A stretch of DNA of 53,983 nucleotides from a miscellaneous Crenarchaeota group-6 archaeon AD8-1. GTDB taxonomy: Archaea > Thermoproteota > Bathyarchaeia > Bathyarchaeales > Bathycorpusculaceae. Positions 8,034 to 17,717 of this stretch are shown piece after piece (position 1 is the stretch's first letter; every line of letters begins with the position of its first letter). The stretch covers positions 1 through 53,983 of the forward strand of contig LFWW01000009.1 of assembly GCA_001273385.1 (NCBI GenBank), in the 5' to 3' direction. A program made the translations under genes and the position numbers. Below the pieces are notes generated by a model. The model saw nothing but the letters and a program-made list of their open reading frames with translations. It searched no databases and was not told the DNA's origin.

Positions 8034-9213
8034 TTACTTTTTTCCTTAAGGATGCGTTTAGCTCTTTTTCAAGCTCATTCGAAGGAATTGTTGGTAATGA
8101 TATGAAAGTTGACCTCCCCCTTTTGGATGCAGATCTGACTTTAATTTTAATAATTCCCAAGGCGGAAAGCAATTGTACATATTTCCAAATTTGAGTATGA
8201 CTATTTGGTTTTTCAGAATATTCTTCACAAACTATTTCATAAGATTCCTCAATTTCTGAAATAGATGCGCAGGCAACATCATTATAATTAAAAAACCTGG
8301 CTATAGCTAGCAAAAATAATTTTTCATGCAAAGTAAGCGAATCTATCTCACTTTTTCGAATTGAAGGGAAAATACTGGAAACTGCTTCCCTTAGACATTC
8401 CATACCAACAACCCTCTTGTTATTTGCATCAGCATACTTTCCAGCTCTCCATAATAAATCAATTGCAAACCTTGCATTTCCACTCTCAGAATAGCCAAAT
8501 TCAGCAATAGAATTAATAACATCATCATTAACTGCATAGAGATTAAAACTCATATCAACCCTTTCATTCAAAATATCAACAAGTTGATTTATGTCGTATT
8601 TTTTCAAATTAACAATATTTCTTTGAAGAGTACTTTTCGAGCTCTCATCAAGATCATTGATTAAAGCCAGATCCCTTAAAATAAAAAGCAGAGAAATTCT
8701 TTGCGGTTTATTTGATCTCATCTCTTGCAATCTTGTTAATTTATAAACCGTTTCTGAACCTTCATTTTTAATAAGAGTATCAAACTCATCCAAAGCAAGA
8801 ATAATATGAGTTGCTTCTTCATCAAGAATTTGAAATAACATATCTAATACTTCTTCGGAAGAATATCCTCTTTTTGGAAAATTAGCCTGAAAAATTGTTA
8901 AAATGTGTTGTAGAATCAAAGAAATTTTGCCCCGATATTCTCGACAATTAACATGAATATACTTTAATTTTATTTTCTTTTTATTGGCTTGAAGAGTTAT
9001 ATCAGCTCCAAAACGATTTGAAAGCGCTGTTTTTCCAGTTCCAACATCGCCGGTTATAATCACTCTTTGAGACATTTTTTCAGAAAACTGAAATAAGAAA
9101 TTAAAAAACTCCATCAGCAATCTGTATTCTTTTTCTCGATGTGGTAGTGCCTTAGGAACATAATTAATATCAAGTTTGGATTCATCTTTAAAGACACTAT
9201 TAGCATACAACAT
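8014..9213 (-). CDS. Orc1/Cdc6-family replication initiator ATPase
   Basis: 399 residues of the archaeal origin-binding AAA+ family. Seen: YVPKALPHRE near the N-terminus, Walker A GDVGTGKT at 55-62, Walker B ALDEFD at 140-145, a sensor-2 arginine in GNARFA (R248), a helical lid, and a C-terminal winged helix (about 290-390) used to bind origin DNA. ATG 9213 is chosen because GGAGG lies 8 bases upstream; an in-frame ATG 21 bases earlier lacks this. In many archaea the origin lies beside such a gene, but the 118 bases before the divergent pdaD show no origin recognition box repeats. It heads the cluster that ends in moaCBA, an unusual partnership. Confidence 0.9.
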   Translation of the reverse strand: MLYANSVFKDESKLDINYVPKALPHREKEYRLLMEFFNFLFQFSEKMSQRVIITGDVGTGKTALSNRFGADITLQANKKKIKLKYIHVNCREYRGKISLILQHILTIFQANFPKRGYSSEEVLDMLFQILDEEATHIILALDEFDTLIKNEGSETVYKLTRLQEMRSNKPQRISLLFILRDLALINDLDESSKSTLQRNIVNLKKYDINQLVDILNERVDMSFNLYAVNDDVINSIAEFGYSESGNARFAIDLLWRAGKYADANNKRVVGMECLREAVSSIFPSIRKSEIDSLTLHEKLFLLAIARFFNYNDVACASISEIEESYEIVCEEYSEKPNSHTQIWKYVQLLSALGIIKIKVRSASKRGRSTFISLPTIPSNELEKELNASLRKKVSEKHEI

Positions 9214-9288
9214 TACTACAACCTCCCTGTACAATAAATTGGACTCGGTTATTCTTTTCCCTATTTTGTCTCTTTTTATCCAATAAAA

Positions 9289-9300
9289 ACTTTAATAAAT
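9289..9300 (+). promoter_or_regulatory. Probable TATA box for pdaD
   Basis: The plus strand has AACTTTAATAAA at 9289-9300, about 35 bases before the pdaD ATG. This fits an archaeal TATA element with a transcription start some 25 bases downstream and a very short leader. The gap to the divergent orc1/cdc6 gene is only 118 bases, so both promoters are close. Based on composition and position only. Confidence 0.4.
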
Positions 9301-9331
9301 CTATTCGAGATCTCATTTGAAGATAAAATAG

Positions 9332-9883
9332 ATGATTCCTAAATATTTTTTCCTTACTAAAGGTGTTGGAAAACACAAAGAAAAACTTGAGAGTTTTGAA
9401 TTAGCTTTAAGGGATGCTGGAATTCATTATTGTAATTTAGTTAATGTATCAAGTATAATTCCGCCAGGTTGCAAACTAATTTCCTCTACTCAGGGTCTAA
9501 AAATGCTTCAACCTGGTGAAATCACATTTGCCGTTTTAGCTAGGAATTCGACTAACGAAGCAAATAGATTAATAACTTCATCAATAGGAGTAGCAATACC
9601 ATCGGGCAATGGTAATTATGGTTATCTTTCTGAACATCACTCTTTTGGAGAAACAGATGAAATATCCGGAGATTACGCAGAGGATCTAGCAGCAACTATG
9701 CTGGCAACCACAATGGGAATCAAATTTGATCCAGAAACCGCTTGGGATGAAAGAAAGCAAATTTTCAAAACCAGTGGCCTGATTATTAAAACAAGGAATA
9801 TCACTCAATCAGCTAATGGAGCCAAAAAAGGATTATGGACAACAACTATTGCAGCAGCAGTATTCTTGCCAAAAAAGATTTAA
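9332..9883 (+). CDS. pdaD: Pyruvoyl-dependent arginine decarboxylase
   Basis: Makes agmatine from arginine, the entry to polyamine and agmatidine synthesis in archaea. The proenzyme cleaves itself at a Ser-Ser pair to create the pyruvoyl group. Seen: [12 protein letters not shown] with S40-S41 as the cleavage site, then [16 protein letters not shown] and HHSFGETDE. At 183 residues it is slightly longer than the best-known archaeal member. The Nudix gene follows after 27 bases in the same direction, so the two probably share a transcript. Confidence 0.93.
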   Translation: MIPKYFFLTKGVGKHKEKLESFELALRDAGIHYCNLVNVSSIIPPGCKLISSTQGLKMLQPGEITFAVLARNSTNEANRLITSSIGVAIPSGNGNYGYLSEHHSFGETDEISGDYAEDLAATMLATTMGIKFDPETAWDERKQIFKTSGLIIKTRNITQSANGAKKGLWTTTIAAAVFLPKKI

Positions 9884-9910
9884 TAAATTGAAAAATATTT
9901 TTGTGATTAA

Positions 9911-10336
9911 ATGGAAAATATAAAAAAACGAAGCTTTGCTGGAAGAACAGCAGCTGCTATCATAATAAAAGAACCTAATCTAATTTTACTTGTAAAAAGA
10001 CTCACAATTCCCTTTTTAGGTTATTGGGCTTTACCAGGAGGCAGACAAGAGCCAGGAGAAAAAATTGAGCAAACAATAATAAGAGAAGTAAAAGAAGAAA
10101 CTGGATTTGAAGTCAAAATAATTAAAAAAATTGGTGAATATAGAGAAAAAGGAATTAAAGATAACGTAAAATATGATTATTCACCTGCTTGTTTTCTTAC
10201 TGAGATTATTGGCGGAGATATTGAAATATCCGGAAATGAAATAAGTTCAATCAAATTCTTTTCTCTAGCAACTATACCTGAGAATTTAGCATTTGAACAT
10301 CTCCAAATGATAAAGGATTACATAAAATCTCTTTGA
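9911..10336 (+). CDS. Nudix hydrolase
   Basis: 141 residues with an intact Nudix box at about 44-66: GRQEPGE, then seven residues, then REVKEETGF. This binds the metal that hydrolyses nucleoside diphosphates linked to another group. An N-terminal RTAAAIIIKEPNLILLVKR strand pair and a following beta-sheet complete the fold. Candidate substrates include ADP-ribose and damaged dNTPs; nothing here decides. It follows pdaD closely. Confidence 0.9.
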   Translation: MENIKKRSFAGRTAAAIIIKEPNLILLVKRLTIPFLGYWALPGGRQEPGEKIEQTIIREVKEETGFEVKIIKKIGEYREKGIKDNVKYDYSPACFLTEIIGGDIEISGNEISSIKFFSLATIPENLAFEHLQMIKDYIKSL

Positions 10337-10431
10337 TATCCATGAATTTAATTAAAGTTATAAAAAATGAGAAAACAGCAAATTTAAAAGACAAATAATA
10401 TTAATGCTTTGAGCTAACCATACATCGGTGA

Positions 10432-11058
<627 letters not shown>

Positions 11059-11069
11059 AGTGAATTTTA

Positions 11070-11951
11070 TTGAAAGTTGAAGCAGAGTGTGGATCTTGCC
11101 TACTTGCAAGAGCAAAAGCAGAAATTTATATGGCAACTACCAATCCTGCATTACGTTTTCGTGCAATTAAGGAAATAATTAAACTTCTCAATAGAGAATT
11201 TAAGCCGACTTCAATTCCAGCTATTTTAGGTACAAAAAGAGATCGTTTAATAAAATTATTAACTAGCAATAACGATCCCTACAAACAAATTAAAAAAATC
11301 AGTAACCTCAGAGCAATTAAACTACTTCCATATGCAAAAAAGTATGTAGATCAAGGTAACAATCAACAAGAAAGATTCAAAAAAGCTACTTTATGTGCAA
11401 TAGTAGGCAATTTAATGGAATTTGATATACCCGGCTATAAATTCACATTTAAGGATCTGGCAAAAAAAATTCAAGCGGCGGCAAAAGATCTAGTTATAGA
11501 TGATATAGATGCAGCCTACCAATTAAGCAAAAACTCGCAAAATATTTTATTTTTAGCTGATAATGCTGGAGAAATCGTTTTTGACACAATATTAGTTGAG
11601 CAATTAAAGAACATGGGTTTAATAGTTACATACGTAGTCAAGGGTGATCCAGTAATAAATGATGCAACATTAGACGATATAGAGATCTCTACTATGGATA
11701 GACTTGCTGATAATATAACTACAACAGGAACAGATGCAGTTGGATTAATATTAAAAGAAGTATCATCAGACTTTCTGAAAATTTATGAAAAAGCGGAACT
11801 AGTTTTTGCTAAAGGTATGGGATATGCAGAAACATTAACTGAATATAAGTTAACAAAACCACATTTTCTTATGTTTAGAACAAAATGTCAACCAGTAGCA
11901 AATTATTTTGGTGTACCTCGCAATAAAAATATTGCAAAGTTACTGTCATAA
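11070..11951 (+). CDS. DUF89/ARMT1-family metal-dependent phosphatase
   Basis: 293 residues. Seen: an N-terminal CGSC pair (7-10), then the family's metal and phosphate motifs DNAGE (164-168), GDPVINDAT (192-200), GTDAVG (220-225) and AKGMGYAETL (247-256), and a late KCQPVA. DUF89 proteins are proposed damage-control phosphatases acting on wrongly phosphorylated or glycating sugar phosphates. Linkage to tpiA (11 bases) fits a role in clearing sugar-phosphate by-products, though that is inference. Start is TTG 11070. Confidence 0.88.
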   Translation: MKVEAECGSCLLARAKAEIYMATTNPALRFRAIKEIIKLLNREFKPTSIPAILGTKRDRLIKLLTSNNDPYKQIKKISNLRAIKLLPYAKKYVDQGNNQQERFKKATLCAIVGNLMEFDIPGYKFTFKDLAKKIQAAAKDLVIDDIDAAYQLSKNSQNILFLADNAGEIVFDTILVEQLKNMGLIVTYVVKGDPVINDATLDDIEISTMDRLADNITTTGTDAVGLILKEVSSDFLKIYEKAELVFAKGMGYAETLTEYKLTKPHFLMFRTKCQPVANYFGVPRNKNIAKLLS

Positions 11952-12009
11952 ATAGAACTCTATTAACTTGAATAAAATCTCAAAATATCCAGAACCTAGA
12001 TTACAAAGA

Positions 12010-13053
12010 CTATTTTTCAATATTCTTAATTTGTGATTTTAGCTCAAATGCAGCTTTTTCAGGAGGCATAGTGTTTATATAAATTCCAGTACTTTTTTCG
12101 AACCCTGCCCAAATGGATAATTTTGGATATACTTCCAAATGCCAATGATAATATTCCCTAGTTTTTTTATCAACAGATAAATGAAAACCAAAATTATAAG
12201 GAGGATCGTTAACCAGAAATTTAAGAGCAGAAAAACTTGTCTTTATTGACTCAATAAAAAGTTTTTTTTCCAATAAACTAAGATTTAATATTGTATTATC
12301 ATGCTTTTTCGGTACTATCCAAAATTCTAAAGGATTAATACTTGCATAAGGAGCAAAAACAACAAAACCATCGTTTTCAAAAATAAATCGTGGGCCTATC
12401 CTTTCTTTCTCAATTATTTTGCAAAAAATGCATTCCTTGTTTTTTTGATAATAATTTTTGCTAAATTCCATTTCTTCCATTAGTATTCTAGGTATGATTG
12501 GCATAGCTATTATTTGACTATGGGCATGTGTTAGTGAAGCCCCAGCTTCCTTACCATAATTACGAAAAATTGCTACGTATTTTATATAATCTATCGAACC
12601 CAAATCTATCAGTCTATCAATATATGCATCGATTACGTTGATCATTTGTTCATCTTTTATTGTTGCAAAATTTTCATTATGATTTGGGCTCTCCACTAAA
12701 ACCTCGTGATGACCTTTAGCATAAATAAAATCATCTATTCTATTTTTCTCCTTGCAAAAACAAGTATTTTGATAATTAAAAGCTGGAAAAAGATTAGGAA
12801 CGACTCTAATAATCCAATTCTTTCTTCTGAATTCTTTTGTATCTGCCTCTTTTTTAAGTTTATCTTTTTCGTTAAAATAAAGAAGAACTGCTGGAGGAGT
12901 TAATGCTTCATTCCCAACGCAAAGAGGGCAAATTTTTTGGCTATTAGCCTTTATTTTTTCTTTAATAAAATCATTCGGTCGTCTGCTGCGTTCAATAGCA
13001 ATAACTACCCACCGATTTAGCAAGTAATCCTTACGAATTTCGTTACAAATCAT
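12010..13053 (-). CDS. galT: Galactose-1-phosphate uridylyltransferase
   Basis: GalT exchanges UMP between UDP-glucose and galactose 1-phosphate; archaeal homologues may use other sugar 1-phosphates. Seen: a zinc CPLC at 42-45, the catalytic LTHAHSQ at 174-180 with H178 as the expected nucleophile, a second CIFC pair, and a late HWHLEVYP metal motif. Start ATG 13053 follows GAAGGG by a few bases; an in-frame ATG 13080 would add nine residues. No other Leloir pathway gene is in the window. Confidence 0.9.
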   Translation of the reverse strand: MICNEIRKDYLLNRWVVIAIERSRRPNDFIKEKIKANSQKICPLCVGNEALTPPAVLLYFNEKDKLKKEADTKEFRRKNWIIRVVPNLFPAFNYQNTCFCKEKNRIDDFIYAKGHHEVLVESPNHNENFATIKDEQMINVIDAYIDRLIDLGSIDYIKYVAIFRNYGKEAGASLTHAHSQIIAMPIIPRILMEEMEFSKNYYQKNKECIFCKIIEKERIGPRFIFENDGFVVFAPYASINPLEFWIVPKKHDNTILNLSLLEKKLFIESIKTSFSALKFLVNDPPYNFGFHLSVDKKTREYYHWHLEVYPKLSIWAGFEKSTGIYINTMPPEKAAFELKSQIKNIEK

Positions 13054-13123
13054 CAAGTTCCCTTCTAACATGAAAAGCATATAGTCGATAAGATTTTAAT
13101 TTTTCCAAAAAAACCAAACAGGG

Positions 13124-13131
13124 TATTTAAA
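13124..13131 (-). promoter_or_regulatory. Probable TATA box for galT
   Basis: On the minus strand the sequence reads CGATTTAAATACCC around these bases, a good archaeal TATA match located about 70 bases before the chosen galT ATG. That leaves a leader of roughly 45 bases. Prediction by sequence and position only. Confidence 0.4.
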
Positions 13132-13397
13132 TCGATACTTTTGATAAATACTGAAAAGTTAATTTTTTTTTATATATTCTTATTGTTTTGTATACAAAAG
13201 CATCACCAAAACACATTTTTTTAATTTTTATTTTCTCCAAAGAACTATTAAATCAATAATATAGATAGACTAGAATTATTTTATCAATCTTTATTTAACT
13301 CCTAAGAATAATCACCAAAAACCTTAAGAGTCGCACATATTCTAAGATTGATAGTCTTAAAAAAATATTATATTGAAAAATTAGGTGTTAAATCAGA
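13132..13397. other. AT-rich intergenic region between galT and the SSB gene
   Basis: Divergent spacer with no convincing reading frame. Close to the SSB gene it contains CAAAAACCTTAAGAG (about 13315-13329), which could be the BRE/TATA of the SSB promoter. No repeats or stable hairpin were noticed. Confidence 0.4.
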
Positions 13398-13898
13398 TTG
13401 GCAGTAGAAGGTTTTTATGAAAACAAAAGAGAACCAGTAGATGCAAAAGTCGGTGAATTAACTACTAAATCAAGATCAGTTAATGTGACAGCGAAAGTTG
13501 TTTCAAAAAGTGAAATTCGGGATATTCCTATGGGGAGAGATGGTTCACCACACAAAGTGTGTGATGCTCTGGTTGGCGATGAAACTGGAAGTATTTATCT
13601 AACTTTATGGGACGATAATATTGAAAAAATAAATGAGCAAGACACAATACAAGTTGATAATGGATATGTTACGCTTTTTAAAGGTCATATGCGACTTAAT
13701 GTAGGAAAATATGGCAAACTTGGAATAGCTGAGACACCCCTAGAAGTGGAAGTAAATACAGAGAATAATCTTTCAAGCAAGGAATATGATCAACCTCGTC
13801 GCTACTACGGCGGTAGACGAGGTGGAAGCAGAGGTTATAGTAGAGGCGGAGGAAGTAGAGGGTACGGCAATAGTAGCGGATATCGCAACAGGTATTAA
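13398..13898 (+). CDS. Single-OB-fold ssDNA-binding protein with RGG tail
   Basis: 166 residues: an OB fold (about 20-120) with VNVTAKVVSKSE, CDALVGDETGSIYLTLWDD and VDNGYVTLFKGHMRLNV, then an acidic linker. The C-terminal tail (about 132-166) is rich in RGG, GGS and RGY repeats. This matches crenarchaeal-type SSB/RPA-like proteins that coat single-stranded DNA in replication and repair, with a flexible tail for protein or nucleic-acid contacts. TTG start; GGTG 12 bases upstream is a weak Shine-Dalgarno. No neighbouring gene shares its strand closely. Confidence 0.85.
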   Translation: MAVEGFYENKREPVDAKVGELTTKSRSVNVTAKVVSKSEIRDIPMGRDGSPHKVCDALVGDETGSIYLTLWDDNIEKINEQDTIQVDNGYVTLFKGHMRLNVGKYGKLGIAETPLEVEVNTENNLSSKEYDQPRRYYGGRRGGSRGYSRGGGSRGYGNSSGYRNRY

Positions 13899-14036
13899 TT
13901 TATAGTAAGAAAATTTGCTTTTAATAGCACTTTCTTGGCTTTTAATAGCATCCAAAATTTCTTTTATTTATTAATAATAGATATAAAAACTCAATCTATA
14001 TTTTTTTTATTATTTCTTTATTAATTAGGGAATACT

Positions 14037-15398
14037 TTGGCTGAATACATGAAAAAGAAACAATCTACAAGAAATCTATTGATTAAAGCAAAGAAACCAG
14101 AAAAGAAATCAATAAAATACCATAAATTTTATAGAGGTAAAATTCAAGTTTTGCCGAAATGTTCGATTTCAAGCATTGATGATTTTTCTATTTGGTACAC
14201 TCCAGGTGTTGCAGCTGCTTGTAGGAATATAGTAAAAAATCCTAATAATTCATTTGAACTAACTAACCGATGGAATTCTATTGCAATTATAACTGATGGT
14301 TCACGCGTTCTAGGATTAGGAGATGTAGGTCCAGAAGCAGCTTTACCAGTAATGGAAGGAAAAGCACTTATTTTCAAGTTTCTTGGCGGTGTGGATGCTT
14401 ATCCTATATGTTTACAAACTAAAAAACCTGAAGAAATTATACAAACATGCAAACTTTTGGAACCTACTTTTGGTGGAATCAATTTCGAAGATATAGCTAA
14501 ACCTAATTGTTTTCAAATATTAGAAGATGCAAGAGAGCAAATGGGAGTTCCTGTATGGCATGACGATCAACAGGGTACCGCTACAGTAATTTTAGCTGGT
14601 CTTATTAATGCTTTTAAAATAGTTGGAAAAAATCCAAAAGAATCTTTAATAACACTTGTGGGAGCGGGGGCAGCTAATGTTCGTACTGCATATATTTTAA
14701 TTAGGTGGGGAATTAATCCAGGCAACATCTTTATTGTTGATAGTAAAGGAATTATTCATTCTAATCGAGAAGATATATCAAAAGAAAATAATCTGTGGAA
14801 ATATGACCTTGCCCAAAAGACGAATTCGGAAAATAGAACTGGTGAAATCGCAGAAGCTTTTAAAGGGGTAGATGTAGTTGTTGCTGCTTCCCAACCTGGT
14901 CCTAATATTATTCTAAAAAAATGGATAACTACTATGGCTGATAAAGCTGTAGTTTTTGCTTGCGCAAATCCTATTCCGGAAATCTGGCCTTGGGAAGCAG
15001 AAAAAGCTGGAGCAAAAATAGTAGCTACAGGCAGAAGCGATGTCCCAAATCAGGTTAATAATAGTCTTGGATTTCCAGCAATTTTCAGAGGAGTTTTGGA
15101 TGTCAGAGCAAAAACTGTAACAGATGATATGTGTATTGCAGCAGCCACTGAACTTGCATTATTTGCGGAAGAAAGAGGCATTAATGAAAAAAATATACTT
15201 CCAACAATGGATGAATGGGAAGTATTTCCAAGAGAAGCGGTAGCTTGTGCTATAAAATCGATTGCTCAAGGAGTTGCAAGAATTAAACCGAGCAGACAAG
15301 AGCTATTAGAAAAAGCAACAACTATAATTCAAAACGCTAGAAATTCAACAAAAGTTCTAATGAAAAATAAGCTTATAAAACCACTTAGCAATAAATAG
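14037..15398 (+). CDS. NAD(P)-dependent malic enzyme (oxaloacetate-decarboxylating malate dehydrogenase)
   Basis: Oxidatively decarboxylates malate to pyruvate. Seen in 453 residues: YTPGVAAAC (Tyr54), TDGSRVLGLGDVGPEAALPV, MEGKA with Lys109, metal ligands in NFEDI (E151, D152) and HDDQQGTAT (D176, D177), and a Rossmann dinucleotide motif GAGAAN (209-214). This is the short bacterial/archaeal form without a phosphotransacetylase domain. Start TTG 14037; the N-terminal 28 residues are basic and less conserved. Cofactor preference is not decidable by eye. Confidence 0.93.
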   Translation: MAEYMKKKQSTRNLLIKAKKPEKKSIKYHKFYRGKIQVLPKCSISSIDDFSIWYTPGVAAACRNIVKNPNNSFELTNRWNSIAIITDGSRVLGLGDVGPEAALPVMEGKALIFKFLGGVDAYPICLQTKKPEEIIQTCKLLEPTFGGINFEDIAKPNCFQILEDAREQMGVPVWHDDQQGTATVILAGLINAFKIVGKNPKESLITLVGAGAANVRTAYILIRWGINPGNIFIVDSKGIIHSNREDISKENNLWKYDLAQKTNSENRTGEIAEAFKGVDVVVAASQPGPNIILKKWITTMADKAVVFACANPIPEIWPWEAEKAGAKIVATGRSDVPNQVNNSLGFPAIFRGVLDVRAKTVTDDMCIAAATELALFAEERGINEKNILPTMDEWEVFPREAVACAIKSIAQGVARIKPSRQELLEKATTIIQNARNSTKVLMKNKLIKPLSNK

Positions 15399-15496
15399 AA
15401 ACTATGCTAGGTGAATTTTACCAATTTTTTTTTACTTCTTACATGTGCAAATATTAATTAATCCGAAAAATGGACATAAATATTCAGGGAATTAAA

Positions 15497-16000
15497 ATGC
15501 GTCTAGATTATACAATGTACATATTAGGTGTTTTTCTTCTAATTTTAACAATAGTACCTTTTATTGTTGAAATTCAAGGAATTGATGATAATATAAAATT
15601 AATTTGGGTTATTTCATCTGCTATTCTTGGTGTTCTATCTTTCGCATTAGGCTATTCTCAGAAACCGAAAACAAAGGCACAAGCTTGCCAAATTGAAGAA
15701 ACCTCATGTAAAGATGAACCAAAATCTTCAATAAAAGAAAATGTTGAAATGAAAGAAGAAAATGAGTTTAAATCAAAAAAAACAGAGAAATATAGTTCAT
15801 ATAAAATAGAGATTGATTTAATTAGAGTAAAAGGAATTGGTCAAAAAAGAGCTATACAATTAAAAGAGATTGGAATAAATACAGCCAATGATTTAGCTAA
15901 TGAACCTTCAGAAAAAATTGCTAAAAAGCTAAACATTTCTCCTAAAATAACTAAAAAATGGAAAAACGACGCAGAACAACTATTAAAAAATACTAAATAA
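15497..16000 (+). CDS. Membrane protein with C-terminal helix-hairpin-helix domain
   Basis: About 167 residues. Two transmembrane helices at the N-terminus (YILGVFLLILTIVPFIV and LIWVISSAILGVLSFALGY) are followed by a charged, Lys/Glu-rich linker. The C-terminal helix-hairpin-helix (IRVKGIGQKRAIQLKEIG, then a second hairpin) resembles DUF4332-like or DNA-ligase-type HhH modules. It may tether nucleic acid or a protein to the membrane. ATG 15497 is favoured by AGGGA 6 bases upstream; ATG 15470 is also in frame. Role unknown. Confidence 0.7.
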   Translation: MRLDYTMYILGVFLLILTIVPFIVEIQGIDDNIKLIWVISSAILGVLSFALGYSQKPKTKAQACQIEETSCKDEPKSSIKENVEMKEENEFKSKKTEKYSSYKIEIDLIRVKGIGQKRAIQLKEIGINTANDLANEPSEKIAKKLNISPKITKKWKNDAEQLLKNTK

Positions 16001-16014
16001 AATTTTTATAAAAA

Positions 16015-16236
16015 TCACATTGGCAGAATTCTAACGATATTCCTTTTTTCGAGACGTTTTATAGCATCATAACATTCTTCTTTTTTTCCATCAAGATTTA
16101 GATGATTCACTATTTCCTGGATAGACGAAGCAGGTTTACCAAAATTTTGGCGATTGTTCCGAAGATAACCCACTATTAACCTCTCAAGCTTTCCGCAACG
16201 CCAAGTTGTATTTCGTATTAGAACAACAAGAGCCAT
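16015..16236 (-). CDS. Small putative winged-helix protein
   Basis: 73 residues. The region ERLIVGYLRNN then SSIQEIVNHLNLD then CYDAIKRLEKRNIVRILP looks like a three-helix winged-helix domain, suggesting DNA binding. No annotated family recognised. A GTG preceded by GAGAGG inside the frame offers an alternative, shorter start. It is convergent with the membrane HhH gene. Confidence 0.5.
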   Translation of the reverse strand: MALVVLIRNTTWRCGKLERLIVGYLRNNRQNFGKPASSIQEIVNHLNLDGKKEECYDAIKRLEKRNIVRILPM

Positions 16237-16536
16237 AAGAATAGGTTTTTGATTATTATTGATATCCTTAAAGCTCCTCAGATCCTTTCCCCTTGATATT
16301 TTATGTTTAGCAGATTTTTAAACATTATTTTATATTTAAGATAATAAAAAGAAAATCTTTGATTGCAAGATTAAATATTGATTACGGTATGCAATTATGT
16401 TCAAATTGCATTGCGTTTATACAAAATATTTCAGTAATTTTAATAATATTTAACCTCTATGATTTATGTATTTAGAATTAATTTTTAAAAAATAAAATTG
16501 ATTTTATTTTTATAAGATAAAGTTGATAATTAAAAA
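16237..16536. other. AT-rich intergenic region with a small inverted repeat
   Basis: No supportable gene. It contains ATGCAATT at 16389-16396 and AATTGCAT at 16404-16411, a perfect 8-base inverted repeat with a 7-base spacer. This lies about 150 bases upstream of the small winged-helix gene on the minus strand and could be an operator. The rest is A/T tracts. Confidence 0.4.
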
Positions 16537-17634
16537 TCATTTTATCATAGGTGAGTCTAATACGCTTTTTTCCTTATTTGCAAGCAAAGGTTTCAGATTT
16601 AGTAGTTGTTGACCTATAAAACTAAAGAAAAATCTTAGCCATAGAGTTATAAGCCTGATCAGTATCGTTGCAGTAGCACTTAATGCTGGTGGAACTCCAA
16701 AAGCTGTATACAATGCTGTCATAGTTATTTCTGGAAGACCAACCTCGAAAGGAATTCCAATTGGAGTTGCTCTTACAGACATAACAATACCAGCTGTTAC
16801 AAGAATTATAGACCATGAAATTGGGTAATTTAATGATAAGAAAACAAGATAAGGGATACTCAAAGCAAAAATCCAAGTTAAAATTAAATATCCAAAAGAT
16901 ATTATCAAAGCTTTAGGATTTTTTCTAAATATAACCATGGAATCATGAAAACTTCTCGCCATACTGATTGCCAAATCTCCTAAATGAGATACTTTATCTT
17001 TCCATCTTTTTGGAGTGAAGTTTTTGATAATATTAATAATGTAAGTTAATAATTTTGAACTCCATTTTTCCCTAAATGAGATAACAAGTATTAAAACTGC
17101 TCCAAAACTGATTGAGGCTGTTAAAAAAGATACAATATTCCGAACCAAGGTATCAATGTGACCCTCTGTGTATAATAAGCTCATACCTCCAATCAAAATA
17201 ATCACATTCATCATCATTCCCAACATCCTATGGGTGACCAGTGAAGCTACAACTCTACCACATGTATTATTGCCTTTTTCTTTTGCAATCAAGTATATTC
17301 TCATAGCTTCACCACTAATAGATTCAGCAGGTACTAATGTGTCAACAAATATTCCGCTCCAAACCAATAGATATGACTTTATAACTGAGAGTTTAACATC
17401 AAGAAAATTAATTAGAGCTCTCCAAGAGAGTGAGAATAAAAAGACTTCAAGCAAACTTATTATCACCGCAATTAAATATACATAAAGGTTTACTGATTTT
17501 AATTCTTCAAAAATAGCGCCTATGTCTACCTGAAATATGAAAATATAGATTAGAAAAGCAGCAATGCCTATTAACGGCATCAATAAAGTTTTTTTTCCTA
17601 AATTAGTAGCAGGAGGCTTAGGTGGGCATTCTAT
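16537..17634 (-). CDS. Flippase-like integral membrane protein (LPG synthase TM / UPF0104 family)
   Basis: About 365 residues with seven or eight hydrophobic helices: LIGIAAFLIYIFIF, LYVYLIAVIISLLEVFLFSLS, SYLLVWSGIFVDTLVPAES and others. The arrangement is typical of the lysylphosphatidylglycerol-synthase membrane domain family, found in archaea beside lipid and glycan genes and proposed to translocate lipid-linked substrates. Start: no canonical codon lies upstream of TTG 17583, yet AAGGTG (17643-17648) is placed 8 bases before an in-frame ATA at 17632-17634. I extend to that ATA; a start at TTG/ATG 17583/17580 remains possible. Confidence 0.75.
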   Translation of the reverse strand: MECPPKPPATNLGKKTLLMPLIGIAAFLIYIFIFQVDIGAIFEELKSVNLYVYLIAVIISLLEVFLFSLSWRALINFLDVKLSVIKSYLLVWSGIFVDTLVPAESISGEAMRIYLIAKEKGNNTCGRVVASLVTHRMLGMMMNVIILIGGMSLLYTEGHIDTLVRNIVSFLTASISFGAVLILVISFREKWSSKLLTYIINIIKNFTPKRWKDKVSHLGDLAISMARSFHDSMVIFRKNPKALIISFGYLILTWIFALSIPYLVFLSLNYPISWSIILVTAGIVMSVRATPIGIPFEVGLPEITMTALYTAFGVPPALSATATILIRLITLWLRFFFSFIGQQLLNLKPLLANKEKSVLDSPMIK

Positions 17635-17717
17635 TGTATTTACACCTTTTTATCGGAAGGAAATAGCTGTATACTATTATATATTTTATCTAGGTACTCA
17701 ATTTTAAAATGAAAAAA

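Noticed and set aside
13773-13955. Ser/Thr/Ala-rich minus-strand frame
   Set aside because: Antisense to the RGG tail of the SSB gene; composition is a by-product of the repeats.
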